Part shown: in pieces, positions 7,446 through 15,668 of the stretch | How the letters are laid out: every line of letters starts with the position of its first letter | How positions within the stretch are numbered: position 1 is the stretch's first letter | Source: Plantactinospora alkalitolerans | Lineage (GTDB): Bacteria > Actinomycetota > Actinomycetes > Mycobacteriales > Micromonosporaceae | Assembly: GCF_015690345.1 (NCBI RefSeq) | Contig: NZ_JADPUN010000262.1 | Coordinates: 1-35,140 of the forward strand | DNA length: 35,140 bases | Direction: 5' to 3' | Position numbers and translations under genes: made by a program | The notes under the pieces: model-generated | Databases searched by the model: none | Told to the model about the DNA's origin: nothing | The model's input: the letters and a program-made list of their open reading frames with translations, nothing else

Positions 7446-8516
7446 ATGGAGTTCTCCGACGAGGCACCGAAACTGATGATGCTGCTGTACGGCCTGGTCG
7501 CGTTCGCGGTCGTGGTCGGCGGCCTGCTGGTGCTGCTGGACGTCGTACCCGCGTGGTTCGCCCGACGCCGCGAGGCGGCCCTGCTCGCGGCGGCCTCGGC
7601 CGGCGCGGTGCGGACCGGGGCGGCACCGCCGTCGCGCCGCCGCTCGGTGGCCAACCGCCGGGAGGGCGGCCTCGGGCTGTTCTTCCTGCTGCCGACGCTG
7701 CTGTTGCTGGTCGTCGGACTGATCGTCCCGGCCGTCCGGACCACCCTGCTGTCCTTCATGGACGGAAACAGCCGGAACTGGGTCGGGCTGAAGAACTACA
7801 CCTGGATGTTCGCCCAGGACGAGATCTTCAGCGTGCTGACCAACACCCTCATCTGGGTCATCCTGGTCCCGCTGGTGGCCACCGCCGTCGGCCTGGTCTA
7901 CGCCGTCCTGGTCGACCGGGCCCGGTTCGAGTCGGCGGCCAAGGCCCTGATCTTCATGCCGATGGCGATCTCGTTCGTCGGTGCCAGCATCATCTGGAAG
8001 TTCGTCTACGCCTACCGGTCCGGCGAGTACGCCCAGATCGGCCTGCTCAACCACGTCTGGAAGATGCTCGGCGGCGAGCCGCAGCAGTGGCTCTCCAACC
8101 CGCCGCTGAACACCCTGCTGCTGATCGTGATCATGATCTGGATCCAGGCCGGCTTCGCCATGGTGGTGCTCTCGGCCGCGATCAAGGCCATCCCGGCCGA
8201 GATCATCGAGGCGGCCCGGCTCGACGGCGTCAGTCCGTGGCAGATGTTCTGGCAGATCACGATGCCGAGCATCCGGTCGGCCCTGATCGTCGTCGTGGTC
8301 ACCGTCTCGATCGCCACGCTCAAGGTCTTCGACATCGTCCGGACCACGACCAACGGCAACTACGACACGGGTGTGATCGCGAACGAGATGTACAACCAGG
8401 CCTTCCGGTTCGGCCAGACCGGACAGGGCTCGGCACTGGCCGTGTTCCTCTTCGTGCTGGTGATCCCGATCGTGATCTACCAGGTCCGCAACCTGCGCAA
8501 GCAGCGGGAGGTATGA
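7446..8516 (+). CDS. aglF: Sugar ABC transporter permease, AglF-like
   Basis: This 356-residue inner-membrane permease is of the MalF/AglF kind. An extra N-terminal membrane helix (about residues 12-34) is followed by a basic cytosolic stretch, then the permease core. The coupling motif is EIIEAARLDGVSPWQMFWQITMP, the EAA loop that docks on the ATPase. ATG 7446 has TAGGAGG at 7434-7440. It forms a heterodimer with the next gene product. The extended N-terminus with a helix followed by an Ala/Arg-rich linker is characteristic of AglF compared with MalF of other systems. The end abuts the next gene, with one base between stop and start. Confidence 0.88.
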   Translation: MEFSDEAPKLMMLLYGLVAFAVVVGGLLVLLDVVPAWFARRREAALLAAASAGAVRTGAAPPSRRRSVANRREGGLGLFFLLPTLLLLVVGLIVPAVRTTLLSFMDGNSRNWVGLKNYTWMFAQDEIFSVLTNTLIWVILVPLVATAVGLVYAVLVDRARFESAAKALIFMPMAISFVGASIIWKFVYAYRSGEYAQIGLLNHVWKMLGGEPQQWLSNPPLNTLLLIVIMIWIQAGFAMVVLSAAIKAIPAEIIEAARLDGVSPWQMFWQITMPSIRSALIVVVVTVSIATLKVFDIVRTTTNGNYDTGVIANEMYNQAFRFGQTGQGSALAVFLFVLVIPIVIYQVRNLRKQREV

Positions 8517-8517
8517 G

Positions 8518-9486
8518 ATGACCACCACGACCCCGCCCGCGCTGCTCACCCCACCCACCAGGCCGACCGGACCGGAGACCCGGGCCGCCCGGGTACGCCG
8601 GCGCCTCAACAACCCGGTCGCCACCGGCATCTCGATCGTCATCGCGGTGATCTGGACGATCCCCACCTTCGGCCTCTTCGTCTCCTCGTTCCGACCCGAG
8701 GACGAGATCAAGACCACCGGCTGGTGGACGGCGTTCACCGACCCGCAGTTCACCCTCCAGAACTATCAGGAGGTGCTGTTCGGCCGGTCGTCGTCGTCCG
8801 GGCAGCTCGCCGGCTACTTCATCAACTCGATGGTGATCACCATCCCGTCGGTGCTGTTCCCGCTGGCCTTCGCCGCGCTCGCCGCGTACGCGCTGTCCTG
8901 GATCAACTTCCGGGGCCGGGACTGGATCTACATCGGCATCTTCGCGCTCCAGATCGTGCCGCTCCAGATGGCCCTGGTGCCCCTGCTCAGCTTCTTCTCC
9001 GAGGGGGCGAGCGTGTTCGGTATCCCGCTCACCCCGGCGTGGAACCTGGAGGACGAGGGGAAGTTCATCCAGGTCTGGTTCGCGCACACCTGCTTCGCGC
9101 TGCCGTGTGCCGTCTTCCTGCTGCACAACTTCGTGTCCCAGCTACCGAAGGACCTGATGGAGGCGGCCCGGGTCGACGGCGCCAGCCACCCGAAGATCTT
9201 CCGGTCCATCGTGCTGCCGCTGATCGTGCCGGCGCTGGCCGCGTTCGGCATCTTCCAGTTCCTCTGGGTCTGGAACGACCTGCTGGTGGCGCTGATCTTC
9301 GCCGGCGGCGGCAACGAGACCGCGCCGCTGACCGTACGCCTCGCCGAGTTGGCCGGTACCCGGGCCAACGAGTGGCAGCGGCTGACCTCCGGCGCGTTCA
9401 TCTCGATCGTCGTACCGCTGATCGTGTTCCTGTCCCTGCAGCGTTACTTCGTGCGTGGCCTGCTGGCCGGCGGCGTCAAGGGCTGA
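8518..9486 (+). CDS. aglG: Sugar ABC transporter permease, AglG-like
   Basis: This 322-residue MalG/AglG-type permease pairs with the upstream permease. It has about six hydrophobic helices and the EAA coupling loop LMEAARVDGASHPKIFRSIVLP, and it ends with the family pattern QRYFVRGLLAGGVKG. ATG 8518 follows GGGAGGT and begins one base after the upstream stop, so the two subunits are translationally coupled. No ATP-binding subunit is encoded in this cluster. In actinobacteria many sugar importers share one genomic ATPase (MsiK), and that is the likely partner here. Confidence 0.88.
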   Translation: MTTTTPPALLTPPTRPTGPETRAARVRRRLNNPVATGISIVIAVIWTIPTFGLFVSSFRPEDEIKTTGWWTAFTDPQFTLQNYQEVLFGRSSSSGQLAGYFINSMVITIPSVLFPLAFAALAAYALSWINFRGRDWIYIGIFALQIVPLQMALVPLLSFFSEGASVFGIPLTPAWNLEDEGKFIQVWFAHTCFALPCAVFLLHNFVSQLPKDLMEAARVDGASHPKIFRSIVLPLIVPALAAFGIFQFLWVWNDLLVALIFAGGGNETAPLTVRLAELAGTRANEWQRLTSGAFISIVVPLIVFLSLQRYFVRGLLAGGVKG

Positions 9487-9558
9487 CCGGGCCCGGCACC
9501 AGGTCCCGCCCGGCGTCCGGCGCCTCCGCCGGTGGGTACGTCCGGAACGGATGGCACC

Positions 9559-12360
9559 GTGACCAGAATCGAGGACGTCGCCCGGTTGGCGGGGGTCTCC
9601 ACCGCCACCGTCTCCCGGGCGCTGCGGGGACTTCCGACGGTCTCCGAGACGACCCGGCGCCGGGTGCTGCTCGCCGCCGAGCAACTCGACTACAGCGCGT
9701 CGCCGAGCGCGTCGCGGCTGGCCGGCGGCAAGACCGGCACGGTCGCGGTGATCGTTCCCAGGATCACGCCCTGGTTCGTCGGTGCGGTGGTCGAGGCCGC
9801 CGAGGAGGTGCTGCACCGCGCCGGGTACGAGTTGCTGCTCTACAACATCGGTGGTCGGGAACATGCCCGGCACCGCCTGCTGCACCGGGCGAACCTGCCC
9901 AAGCGGGTCGACGCGGTGATGCTGGTCGCCACGCCGCTGGGTACCGACGACCTGGCGACCATTGCCAGCCTGGCGCTGCCGGGCGTCACCGTCAGCTCGG
10001 GCACGGTGGTACCGGGCTGGCCGAGCATCCGGATCGACGACCTGGCCGCCGGCCGGACCGCCACCGAACACCTGCTGGGCCTCGGCCACCGCCGGATCGC
10101 CTGCATCTCGGGCGATCCCGCCGACGAGTACGCCCACCCCGCCCATCTGGAGCGGCGACGCGGCTACCAGGAGGCGCTGCACGGGCGCGGGATGCTCCCC
10201 GAGCCACGGCTCAGCGTCGAGAACCGGGCCGACGCCGAGGGTGGCCGCCTGGCGACCGAGGAACTGCTCGCCCGGGGCGACAGGCCGACCGCGATCTTCG
10301 CCAGTTGCGACGAGATGGCGATGGGCGCCGTCAACGCGCTGCGGACCGCCGGCGTACGGGTGCCACAGGAGATCAGCGTGGTCGGCATCGACAACCACGA
10401 CCTGGCCGGCGCGTTCGGGTTGAGCACCGTCGCCCAGCCCGCCGCCGAGCAGGGCCGGCTCGCCGCAGGTACGTTGCTGGGACCACTGGCCGGCCGGTCC
10501 CGGACCGACGGCGAGCCGACCCCGGTGATTCTGCCCACCTGGCTCGTCCCACGTGACTCGACCGGTCCACCGGGGAAGACTGAAGGCCAACCGGTCCGAG
10601 CCCGACGGGAGAGCATCCTGAACACGCCCGACACGATGTCCGAGTCCCACCTTCCCGCCACCGCGTCCACCGGCACCGAGCCGGACGTCGCCCGCCGGCC
10701 CGACCCGGCGGGTCCGTGGTGGCGGCACGCGGTCATCTACCAGATCTATCCCCGCTCGTTCGCGGACTCCGACGGCGACGGCATCGGTGACCTGCCCGGG
10801 ATCATCGCCCGGCTGGACCACCTCGTCGAACTCGGGGTCGACGCGGTCTGGCTGTCGCCGTTCTATCCGTCGCCGCAGGCGGACGCGGGCTACGACGTGG
10901 CCGACTACCGCGACGTGGACCCGATCTTCGGTCGGTTGGCGGACGCCGACCAGCTCCTGGCCGCCGCCCGGTCGCGCGGGCTGCGGGTTCTCGTCGACCT
11001 GGTCCCCAACCACACCTCCTCGGCCCATCCGTGGTTCGGCGCGGCGCTGGCCGCCGGTCCCGACGGCCAGGAGCGGGCCCGCTACGTCTTCCGGGACGGC
11101 CGTGGCCCGGACGGCGCGGAACCGCCGAACGACTGGCAGAGCGTCTTCGGCGGGCCGGCGTGGACCCGGGTGACCGAACCGGACGGCCGACCGGGCCAGT
11201 GGTACCTGCACCTGTTCGACACCGGCCAGCCGGACCTCAACTGGGACCGTCCCGAGGTACGCGCCGAGTTCGTCGACATCCTGCGGTACTGGCTCGACCG
11301 GGGCGTGGACGGCTTCCGGGTCGACGTCGCGCACGGCCTGGTCAAGCAGGCCGACCTGGCCGACTGGCGGCCGCAGGACGAACCCGTCTCCGGCCCCGGC
11401 ACCGAGGGACCCCGCCCGCCGATGTGGGACCAGGACGGCGTACACGAGATCTATCGGGACTGGCGGCGGGTGCTCGACTCGTATCCGGGCGAGCGGATCC
11501 TGGTCGCCGAGGCGTGGGTGCAGCCGGCCGAGCGGCTGGCCGCGTACGTCCGGCCGGACGAGATGCACCAGGCGTTCAACTTCGAGTACCTGGAGGCGTC
11601 CTGGAGCGCTCCGGCCCAGTACGCGGTGATCACCCGCTCGTTGGCCGCCTCCGCCGCGGTCGGCGCCCCCACCACCTGGGTGCTGTCCAACCACGACGTT
11701 CTCCGGCACGCGACCCGGCTGGCGCTGCCGGTCGGCACTCCCCGGCCGCGTGGCATCGGCGTCGACGATCCGCAGCCGGACCCCGTGCTGGGGCTTCGCC
11801 GGGCCCGTGCCGCCACCCTGCTGATGCTCTCGCTGCCCGGGTCGGCCTATCTCTACCAGGGCGAGGAACTGGGCCTGCCGGAGCACACCACGCTGCCCGA
11901 CGAGTCCCGGCAGGACCCGACCTGGGCGCGCAGCGGCCACGCCGAGCGGGGTCGGGACGGTTGCCGGGTGCCGATCCCGTGGGAGGCGGACGCGCCGTCG
12001 TACGGCTTCGGCCCGGGAGACGCGAGCTGGCTGCCCCAGCCGACCCTCTGGGCCGAGTACGCCCTGGACCGGCAGCGCGGGGTGCCCGGCTCGACGTACG
12101 AGGTGTACCGGACCGGCCTGCGGCTGCGCCGCGAGCTGCGACTCGGCACCGGCAGCGTCTACTGGTTGGAGAGCCCGGACGGGGTGCTGTACTTCCGCAA
12201 CGGCGCGCTGCGGGTGCTGACCAACTTCGGCGCCGACCCGGTGGAGCTGCCGGCGGGCGCCGAACTGGTACACGCCAGCGGGCCGCTGGACCCGGACGGC
12301 CGGGTACCGACCGACGTCACCGTGTGGCTGCGGCCGGGCGACGAACCCGGCGAGGCCTGA
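9559..12360 (+). CDS. LacI-family regulator fused in frame to GH13 alpha-glucosidase
   Basis: One open frame of 933 codons (942 if GTG 9532 is the start) encodes two complete proteins. Residues 1-335 or so are a LacI regulator: helix-turn-helix TRIEDVARLAGVSTATVSRAL, then the periplasmic-binding-like sensor with TVAVIVPRITPWFV, and VVGIDNHDLAGAF near its end. Residues about 375-933 are a GH13 glucosidase. Between them lies a linker of about 30 residues without a stop. Elsewhere these are separate genes, as in rhizobial aglR and aglA. GTG 9559 was chosen because GGAACGG lies eight bases upstream and the protein then begins MTRIEDV. A TGA at 10581 is out of frame, so a small frameshift or point change could have removed the regulator's stop. 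A true fusion, two in-frame cistrons and a sequencing error all remain possible. Confidence 0.75.
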   Translation: MTRIEDVARLAGVSTATVSRALRGLPTVSETTRRRVLLAAEQLDYSASPSASRLAGGKTGTVAVIVPRITPWFVGAVVEAAEEVLHRAGYELLLYNIGGREHARHRLLHRANLPKRVDAVMLVATPLGTDDLATIASLALPGVTVSSGTVVPGWPSIRIDDLAAGRTATEHLLGLGHRRIACISGDPADEYAHPAHLERRRGYQEALHGRGMLPEPRLSVENRADAEGGRLATEELLARGDRPTAIFASCDEMAMGAVNALRTAGVRVPQEISVVGIDNHDLAGAFGLSTVAQPAAEQGRLAAGTLLGPLAGRSRTDGEPTPVILPTWLVPRDSTGPPGKTEGQPVRARRESILNTPDTMSESHLPATASTGTEPDVARRPDPAGPWWRHAVIYQIYPRSFADSDGDGIGDLPGIIARLDHLVELGVDAVWLSPFYPSPQADAGYDVADYRDVDPIFGRLADADQLLAAARSRGLRVLVDLVPNHTSSAHPWFGAALAAGPDGQERARYVFRDGRGPDGAEPPNDWQSVFGGPAWTRVTEPDGRPGQWYLHLFDTGQPDLNWDRPEVRAEFVDILRYWLDRGVDGFRVDVAHGLVKQADLADWRPQDEPVSGPGTEGPRPPMWDQDGVHEIYRDWRRVLDSYPGERILVAEAWVQPAERLAAYVRPDEMHQAFNFEYLEASWSAPAQYAVITRSLAASAAVGAPTTWVLSNHDVLRHATRLALPVGTPRPRGIGVDDPQPDPVLGLRRARAATLLMLSLPGSAYLYQGEELGLPEHTTLPDESRQDPTWARSGHAERGRDGCRVPIPWEADAPSYGFGPGDASWLPQPTLWAEYALDRQRGVPGSTYEVYRTGLRLRRELRLGTGSVYWLESPDGVLYFRNGALRVLTNFGADPVELPAGAELVHASGPLDPDGRVPTDVTVWLRPGDEPGEA
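10636..12360 (+). other. aglA: GH13 alpha-glucosidase module, possible internal start
   Basis: This is the hydrolase half of the fused frame and could be made alone from ATG 10636 (MSESHLPATAS, 574 residues). A closer match to a ribosome binding site is GGGAGAG at 10607-10613, four bases before a CTG at 10618. The alpha-amylase barrel opens with VIYQIYPRSFADSDGDGIGD. All four conserved regions are present: DLVPNH, GFRVDVAHG (nucleophile aspartate, codon 11323), LVAEAW (acid/base glutamate, codon 11509) and SNHDV (aspartate, codon 11695). The sequence matches oligosaccharide-cleaving alpha-glucosidases rather than long-chain amylases. No signal peptide is present, so it cleaves imported sugar in the cytosol. 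Confidence 0.7.
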
Positions 12361-12392
12361 ACCGGCGGAGGTGACCGGCGCGACTCGCGGCC

Positions 12393-12986
12393 CTACCGAC
12401 ATCCCAGTTCCGCCAGGTGGGCGGTGACGATCGCCGAGGCCCGGCCGCCGTGGGCCGGTTCCCCGTGCAGGACGCCGTGCAGGATGAGGCCGTCGGTCAG
12501 GACGTACAGGCGATCGGCTTCGAGCTGACGGTCGAGGCCGGCCCGGATCAGGCCGGCCTCGGCCAACCGGTCGACGAGGTTGGTGAAGACCTGGGTCAGC
12601 AGGTGGTGGGTCTGCTCCCGCAGCGGGCGTAGTGCGGGGTCCACGAGGGACCGCGCGGAGAAGGCGAGCCACACCTCGCACTCCGTCCGCCGCTCGGCGT
12701 CCAGCGGCAGCATTTCGGCGATTATCCGGCGTACGAACTCGGCCGGGTCGCCGGTCGGGTCGACGGCGTCCAGCCGGATCCGGATCCGCTCGCCGACCAG
12801 CCGCATCGCGAACACCATCAGGTCGGACTGGGACGCGAACGAGTTCCGCAGCGATCCCGCCGACAGGCCGGCCTCCTGGGCGACGTTGCGTACCGACGCC
12901 TGTTGCAGGCCGTCGCGCCGGACGACCCGCCACACCGCCTCGGCGAGCTGGGTACGACGGATCTCCTCGTCGACGATTTTTGGCAT
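12393..12986 (-). CDS. TetR/AcrR family transcriptional regulator
   Basis: This 197-residue protein has the TetR fold. The helix-turn-helix is at residues about 15-60 (LAEAVWRVVRRDGLQQASVRNVAQEAGLSAGSLRNSFASQSDL in part), and a variable ligand domain follows. The frame is open upstream, but ATG 12986 gives the normal TetR length and N-terminus (MPKIVDEEIRR). The gene diverges from a membrane protein gene at 13023, with only 36 bases between. A 10-bp inverted repeat in that gap and the start of the neighbour is the likely binding site, so it probably represses both genes. The ligand is unknown. The gene converges with the GH13 gene, 32 bases away. Confidence 0.9.
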   Translation of the reverse strand: MPKIVDEEIRRTQLAEAVWRVVRRDGLQQASVRNVAQEAGLSAGSLRNSFASQSDLMVFAMRLVGERIRIRLDAVDPTGDPAEFVRRIIAEMLPLDAERRTECEVWLAFSARSLVDPALRPLREQTHHLLTQVFTNLVDRLAEAGLIRAGLDRQLEADRLYVLTDGLILHGVLHGEPAHGGRASAIVTAHLAELGCR

Positions 12987-12999
12987 GCCTCTTTTTAGC

Positions 13000-13035
13000 A
13001 CGACTGTGTTAGCGTTCGGGTTATGACACAGTCGT
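13000..13035. promoter_or_regulatory. Inverted-repeat operator between tetR and membrane protein gene
   Basis: ACGACTGTGT at 13000-13009 and ACACAGTCGT at 13026-13035 form a perfect 10-bp inverted repeat with a 16-base spacer. The right arm lies in codons 2-5 of the membrane protein gene, so binding of the TetR dimer would block transcription start on both sides. Confidence 0.7.
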
Positions 13036-13997
13036 ATCAAAAAACCGTGGCCTACGGGCTGCTCGGCTGGTGCGCCGTCAACCTGGCCGCCATCGCACTT
13101 GCCCCGCACGGTGCCCCGTTCGACTGGCCCGGCCAGCACCGCCCGCCGTCCGGCCCCACGCAGGTCCTCGACGCCCACCTCGTACTGGCCGAGGTGACCG
13201 TGCTCGCCCTGCTCGCCTGGCTGCTGACCCGCCGCTCCGCCCCCGCCCTGCCGGCACGGACGCCGGCCGCCCGGACGGAGGTGCTCGGCCTGCTGGGATA
13301 CGGCCTGATGGTGCAACTGCTCGGCGCCGCGCTCGGGGTGACCCTCGGCTGGCACCCGATCAGCTTCCACCTGGCCGGCTCGGTCGTCGGCACGCACGAC
13401 GCGGTGAGCCCGACCGAGGCCTGGGTCTGGGCCGGCTACAACTGCGTCGCCTACGCCGTCATCCCGCTGGTCTGGTTCCGCCGGCGCTACTCGGCCCGGT
13501 CGCTCTGGCTACGCTCGCAGAACCGGCGGCGGGACGCCCGGGTGATCGTCGTCGTGCTGGCGGTCGAGGCGACCATCCAACTCCTGGTTCTCGGCGCGGC
13601 CATCGTCAAACTGGACGGATCCCAACTGCTGCTCGGGATGCCGCTGACGTTCCTGCTCTACCTGCTGGGCACCGGGCTGCCGACCCTGGTCTTCGTCCAG
13701 GCCATCCTGGTTCCCCGGTACGCCCAACTGACCGGCTCCACCCCAGCCACCGTCCTGCTCGGCGGACTGACCTACGCCGCGCTGCACGCCGGCGACGCGT
13801 GGACGATGTTCGGCAGCGTCCGCGAGGTCGCCACCTCCCTGGTGTTCGTCCTGCTGCTCTACGCCGTGCCCGGGATGTTCAAGACGTTCCTCACGCTGCG
13901 CACCGGCAACGCCTGGGTGCACCTGTGGGCCTACCACGCCATCGCGCCGCACACCCTGCTCGACACCCCGCTCGTCGTACGCATCTTCCGGCTGTAG
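13023..13997 (+). CDS. Multi-pass membrane protein, possible degenerate CPBP fold
   Basis: The 324-residue protein has about eight hydrophobic helices and no signal peptide. Its C-terminal part (LVFVQAILVPRYAQLTG, then LTYAALHAGDAW, then WAYHAIAPHT) follows the spacing of CPBP intramembrane proteases, including the His of motifs 2 and 3. The paired glutamates of motif 1 are absent, so proteolysis is unlikely. ATG 13023 was chosen because upstream codons are noncoding. There is no ribosome binding site, and the mRNA may be nearly leaderless. It is controlled, by position, by the divergent TetR regulator. Membrane proteins paired this way with TetR often take part in stress or drug response, but nothing here fixes the role. 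Confidence 0.7.
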   Translation: MTQSYQKTVAYGLLGWCAVNLAAIALAPHGAPFDWPGQHRPPSGPTQVLDAHLVLAEVTVLALLAWLLTRRSAPALPARTPAARTEVLGLLGYGLMVQLLGAALGVTLGWHPISFHLAGSVVGTHDAVSPTEAWVWAGYNCVAYAVIPLVWFRRRYSARSLWLRSQNRRRDARVIVVVLAVEATIQLLVLGAAIVKLDGSQLLLGMPLTFLLYLLGTGLPTLVFVQAILVPRYAQLTGSTPATVLLGGLTYAALHAGDAWTMFGSVREVATSLVFVLLLYAVPGMFKTFLTLRTGNAWVHLWAYHAIAPHTLLDTPLVVRIFRL

Positions 13998-14000
13998 GGC

Positions 14001-15470
14001 TCAGCCTCGAGGCTCGCCCCGCTCGTCCGTCACCTCGGCGACCCGCTCGACCGCCACCTCGTCGGCGCGTTCGCTGAGCAGTTCGTGGACCTGGCGGATG
14101 TCGCGGGGTGCGGTCCGGGAGGCGAGCCAGTACATGATGCCGGTGGGGATGAAGAAGAGCTGGAAGGCGGCCAGTCCGACGGCGAAGTTCAACGGCGGCG
14201 GGAAGGCCGACCGCAACGCCTGGGCGGCCACCCCGATCAGCCCGTTGCCGGTCGCCCGGCCCACCCCGTTGACCAGGTTGCCGAGGCTGTAGACCGTGCC
14301 CCGGTGCTCGGGCGGGTTGACGTCGGCGATCAACGCGAACCAGTTCGGCGAGTTCGCCGACGTCAGGCCGAGCGCGATCAACGCGGTCAGCAGGCTGAGC
14401 CCGACCGTCGGCTCGGAGAACACGCTGCCCAGCACGGCCGAGGCCACCGCACCGGCGCCGGCACCGTCCGGCACGTCGATCCGGATCGGCACGAAGAACA
14501 GCACCGCGTAGAACGGCACCGCGGCCAGGATCCCGATCGCCGCGACCAGGGCCCGACCCCGGGGCGTACGTCGCTGTGCCGCGTCGCCGACCAGTCCACC
14601 GACTATGGAGAGCACCCCGCCGAGCTGGAACAGGACCGCGAAGATGCTGCCCACGACGGTGGCGGTGGCCGAGGAGTACCCCTGGGCCTCGGCGCGTTCC
14701 CGAAACAGTGCCGGTAGCCAGACCAGCGATCCGAACGCCACCTGCGCGGTAAGTCCCTGGAGGACGAGCCAGCGGTTCGTCCGGCGGTGCAGGATCGCCG
14801 GCAGGTCGTTCCGGCTGATCCGGTAGTCGTAGTCCCCGCCGGCCGCGATGGCGCCCCTCAGTTCGGGCTCGCTCTGCCCCCGCCGGATGTCGTATGTCAG
14901 CAGGTACGCCAGGGTCGCGACCAGGCCGACGACACTGAGCAGCAGGAACGGGCGGCGCCAGTCGTTCGCGCCGAGAACTCCGCCGACCAGGGTGCCGGCG
15001 AGGGTGCCGATTCCCTGGGAGAGTCCCCAGAAGCTCAGCACCACCCCCCGACGGCGGGGCGTGACGAGGTCGGTGACCACCGAGAAGCCGACCGAACCCA
15101 CCGCCCCCAGCCCGATCGCGGCCAGCAGTTGCGCACCGAAGAACGCCAGGTACGTCGAGGCGAACGCGCTGCCGGCGGTGCCGGCGGCCCAGAGCAGTGT
15201 GCCGATCATGAGCAGCGGTTTGCGGTTGGTCCGGTCCCCGAAGTACGCCCAGCCGACCGCGGCGACCGCGCTGATCAGGAAACTGGTCGCGGTGACCGCG
15301 CCGATCGCTCCGCGGCCGACGTCAAGGGCCGGCGCGATGGAGTCGTAGAGCGGCGGCACCAGCCCGATCGCCACGTTGTCGAGCGAGGCGAGGACGACGA
15401 AGACCGCGACGCTGTAGAACCGGTGGACCGGTCCCCCACCTCGGGCGACTCGCGCACCACCGATCGTCAT
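14001..15470 (-). CDS. MFS transporter
   Basis: The protein is about 489 residues with roughly twelve membrane helices. The segment GWAYFGDRTNRKPLLMIG is the loop 2-3 signature of the major facilitator superfamily. ADVNPPEHRGTVYSLGNL in the second half is like sugar-phosphate or metabolite antiporters. The charged C-terminal tail (VHELLSERADEVAVERV) is cytosolic. ATG 15470 was chosen; GTG 15479 is an in-frame alternative three codons earlier. Neither has a clear ribosome binding site. The gene ends three bases from the convergent membrane protein gene and diverges from the ABC exporter gene. The substrate is unknown. Confidence 0.88.
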   Translation of the reverse strand: MTIGGARVARGGGPVHRFYSVAVFVVLASLDNVAIGLVPPLYDSIAPALDVGRGAIGAVTATSFLISAVAAVGWAYFGDRTNRKPLLMIGTLLWAAGTAGSAFASTYLAFFGAQLLAAIGLGAVGSVGFSVVTDLVTPRRRGVVLSFWGLSQGIGTLAGTLVGGVLGANDWRRPFLLLSVVGLVATLAYLLTYDIRRGQSEPELRGAIAAGGDYDYRISRNDLPAILHRRTNRWLVLQGLTAQVAFGSLVWLPALFRERAEAQGYSSATATVVGSIFAVLFQLGGVLSIVGGLVGDAAQRRTPRGRALVAAIGILAAVPFYAVLFFVPIRIDVPDGAGAGAVASAVLGSVFSEPTVGLSLLTALIALGLTSANSPNWFALIADVNPPEHRGTVYSLGNLVNGVGRATGNGLIGVAAQALRSAFPPPLNFAVGLAAFQLFFIPTGIMYWLASRTAPRDIRQVHELLSERADEVAVERVAEVTDERGEPRG

Positions 15471-15668
15471 GTCCGGCACTCAACCAGGATCAGGTAACGC
15501 TGGGATGACGGTTTGTCCGGGTCCCGTCCCGGCCCGCGTCCCGGTTGGTGGGATCCGACCCCTTGGGGTTGTCGGCACCGAACCGTAGTGTGCACGCAAC
15601 CGTCCGTAATGGCGAAGGAAGCCGGGCCGGACGGGACTCGAAGCCGATTCGGACTCGGTGGAGGTGCG

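Noticed and set aside
7098-8753. A 551-codon minus-strand frame across the permease genes
   Set aside because: It has an Asp/Gln/His-rich composition typical of antisense reading and no ribosome binding site or motif.
9142-12933. A 1,263-codon minus-strand frame opposite the LacI-GH13 gene
   Set aside because: It is rich in Arg, Gly and Pro without any domain, while the plus strand has intact catalytic motifs. Long antisense frames are common in GC-rich DNA.
12393-13397. The TetR gene as a 334-residue protein
   Set aside because: The first 137 residues are low-complexity and antisense to the membrane protein gene. ATG 12986 gives normal TetR length.
14003-14014. AGCCTCGAGGCT palindrome as a terminator between the membrane protein and MFS genes
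   Set aside because: It has no loop and lies mostly inside the MFS coding end. The hairpin would be too small to be convincing.
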